Positions 4,653 to 5,516 of a stretch of DNA of 5,516 nt are shown here, piece after piece. The translations under genes and the position numbers were made by a program. The DNA lies in the NCBI GenBank assembly GCA_021159525.1, contig JAGHEC010000279.1, forward strand, positions 1-5,516. Reading direction: 5' to 3'. Origin of the DNA: Deltaproteobacteria bacterium (GTDB taxonomy: Bacteria > Desulfobacterota > DSM-4660 > Desulfatiglandales > Desulfatiglandaceae). The notes beneath the pieces are model-generated. The model was not told the DNA's origin, made no database searches, and saw nothing but the letters and a program-made list of their open reading frames with translations. Every line of letters starts with the position of its first letter. The stretch's first letter is position 1.

Positions 4653-5516
4653 ATGAAGGTATTGATCGTGGGAAACGGGGGCCGCGAGCACGCCCTTGCC
4701 TGGAAAGCGGCCAAGTCGAGACGGGTCGGAACGGTTTTTGCGGCGCCGGGCAATGCCGGGACAGCAAAGGAGCCGGGCGTGGAAAACATCGCCATCGACT
4801 CTGAACATATCCATGCTCTGATTGCATTTGTCCAAAAGGAGGGCATCGGCCTAACCATCGTGGGACCTGAAGCCCCGCTGGTGGCAGGGATCAAAGATGC
4901 TTTCCAAGAGGCGGGGCTGACGTGCTTCGGTCCGTCTCAAGCCGCGGCCCGGCTGGAGGGCTCCAAGGCCTTCTGTAAGGATTTCCTGGGCCGTCACCAC
5001 ATTCCTACCGCACCGTATGCGACCTTTACTGAAACTGAACCGGCCGTGGATTACATCCGGAAACACGGCGTCCCTCTGGTGGTCAAGGCCGATGGGCTCG
5101 CCGCAGGCAAGGGTGTCATTATTGCGCGGTCAGAAGAGGTGGCTGTCTCGGCGGTCCAGGGGATGCTCTCCGGAAAAGACTTTGGCGAGGCAGGAAAAAA
5201 GGTGGTTGTCGAAGAATGCCTAGAGGGGGAAGAGGCCAGCTTCATGGCCATGGTGGACGGGGAGCACATCCTCCCGCTTGCCACGTCTCAGGACCACAAG
5301 GCCCGCGATAACGGCGATAAAGGCCCCAATACCGGAGGCATGGGGGCCTATTCGCCTGCCCCTGTGGTGACGCCCCGGGTCTACCGCCGCATCATGGACG
5401 AGGTCATCAAACCCACTGTCAGGGGAATGGCTGAGGAAGGGTGTCCCTACACCGGATTTTTGTATGCCGGTCTCATGATCTCCGCAGATGGAACCCCTCG
5501 GGTCCTTGAATTCAAC
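4653..5516 (+). CDS. purD: Phosphoribosylamine-glycine ligase (GARS), 5' part
   Basis: The first 288 residues are present and the window ends in frame before the stop. Full-length enzymes are about 420-430 aa. PurD joins glycine to 5-phosphoribosylamine with ATP, an early step of purine synthesis in the cytoplasm. Visible hallmarks are the N-terminal motif VGNGGREHALA (residues 6-16), IVGPEAPLVAG (69-79), and FGPSQAAARLEGSK (92-105). The ATP-grasp part follows with VVKADGLAAGKGV (143-155), VVEECLEGEEAS (185-196) and QDHKARDNGDKGPNTGGMGA (213-232). The last residues, VLEFN, lead into the expected metal- and ATP-binding region. ATG 4653 is chosen for its GGAG site 5 nt upstream and the canonical N-terminus. 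No frameshift or missing key residue is seen. The call is secure. Confidence 0.98.
   Translation, partial: MKVLIVGNGGREHALAWKAAKSRRVGTVFAAPGNAGTAKEPGVENIAIDSEHIHALIAFVQKEGIGLTIVGPEAPLVAGIKDAFQEAGLTCFGPSQAAARLEGSKAFCKDFLGRHHIPTAPYATFTETEPAVDYIRKHGVPLVVKADGLAAGKGVIIARSEEVAVSAVQGMLSGKDFGEAGKKVVVEECLEGEEASFMAMVDGEHILPLATSQDHKARDNGDKGPNTGGMGAYSPAPVVTPRVYRRIMDEVIKPTVRGMAEEGCPYTGFLYAGLMISADGTPRVLEFN

Noticed and set aside
4523..4804. Plus-strand frame beginning at GTG just within repeat copy 3
   Set aside because: It overlaps purD for about 150 nt in another frame, and its composition (Arg/Gly-rich) is typical of an out-of-frame reading.
1..5516. CRISPR array or tRNA/rRNA genes
   Set aside because: The repeats are few, long and unevenly spaced with no spacer pattern, and I recognise no tRNA cloverleaf or rRNA segment.

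Overview
The window looks like a chromosomal stretch from a GC-rich, Gram-negative bacterium. The style of the genes (receiver-only response regulators beside a TauE/SafE-type transporter) and the dense dispersed intergenic repeats suggest a sulfate-reducing or related deltaproteobacterium (Desulfobacterota). That assignment is inferred from general resemblance, not from a search. All real genes lie on the + strand. Roughly 1.9 kb of the 5.5 kb is non-coding and filled with repeats and foldback structures.

Layout. (1) 1-127: copy 1 of a dispersed repeat (family R). (2) 162-984: two overlapping genes for single-domain CheY-like response regulators. The second probably starts at a TTG placed behind a strong Shine-Dalgarno inside the 3' end of the first. 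(3) 985-1494: a gene-free stretch holding a large nested foldback element (1102-1427). (4) 1516-3506: a two-gene, translationally coupled unit with a 435-aa TauE/SafE (TSUP) membrane transporter and a 228-aa protein with one membrane helix at each end and a probable extracytoplasmic domain. (5) 3507-4652: a long gene-free stretch with a miniature inverted-repeat element that has an apparent 8-bp target duplication (3523-3733), terminator-like hairpins, a tandem hairpin repeat, a long inverted repeat, and copies 2 and 3 of family R. (6) 4653 to the window end: the first 288 codons of purD, behind a plausible sigma70-type promoter and a leader hairpin.

How the parts may work together. The two receivers keep the phospho-acceptor Asp, acidic pair, Thr and Lys but have no output domain, so they probably pass phosphate or bind partners rather than DNA. 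The kinase is not in the window. The transporter and its coupled partner are likely to act together in the inner membrane on a small anion, perhaps a sulfur oxyanion or organosulfonate. The substrate is inferred from the family only. purD is an unrelated housekeeping gene for purine synthesis.

The most unusual feature is the repeat architecture. The signalling/transport block sits between two direct copies of family R that match at 114 of 116 positions and lie 4,081 bp apart. A third copy stands just before the purD promoter. All three end at the same base, next to a Shine-Dalgarno-like GAGGTGA. I see no transposase, CRISPR array, tRNA or rRNA.
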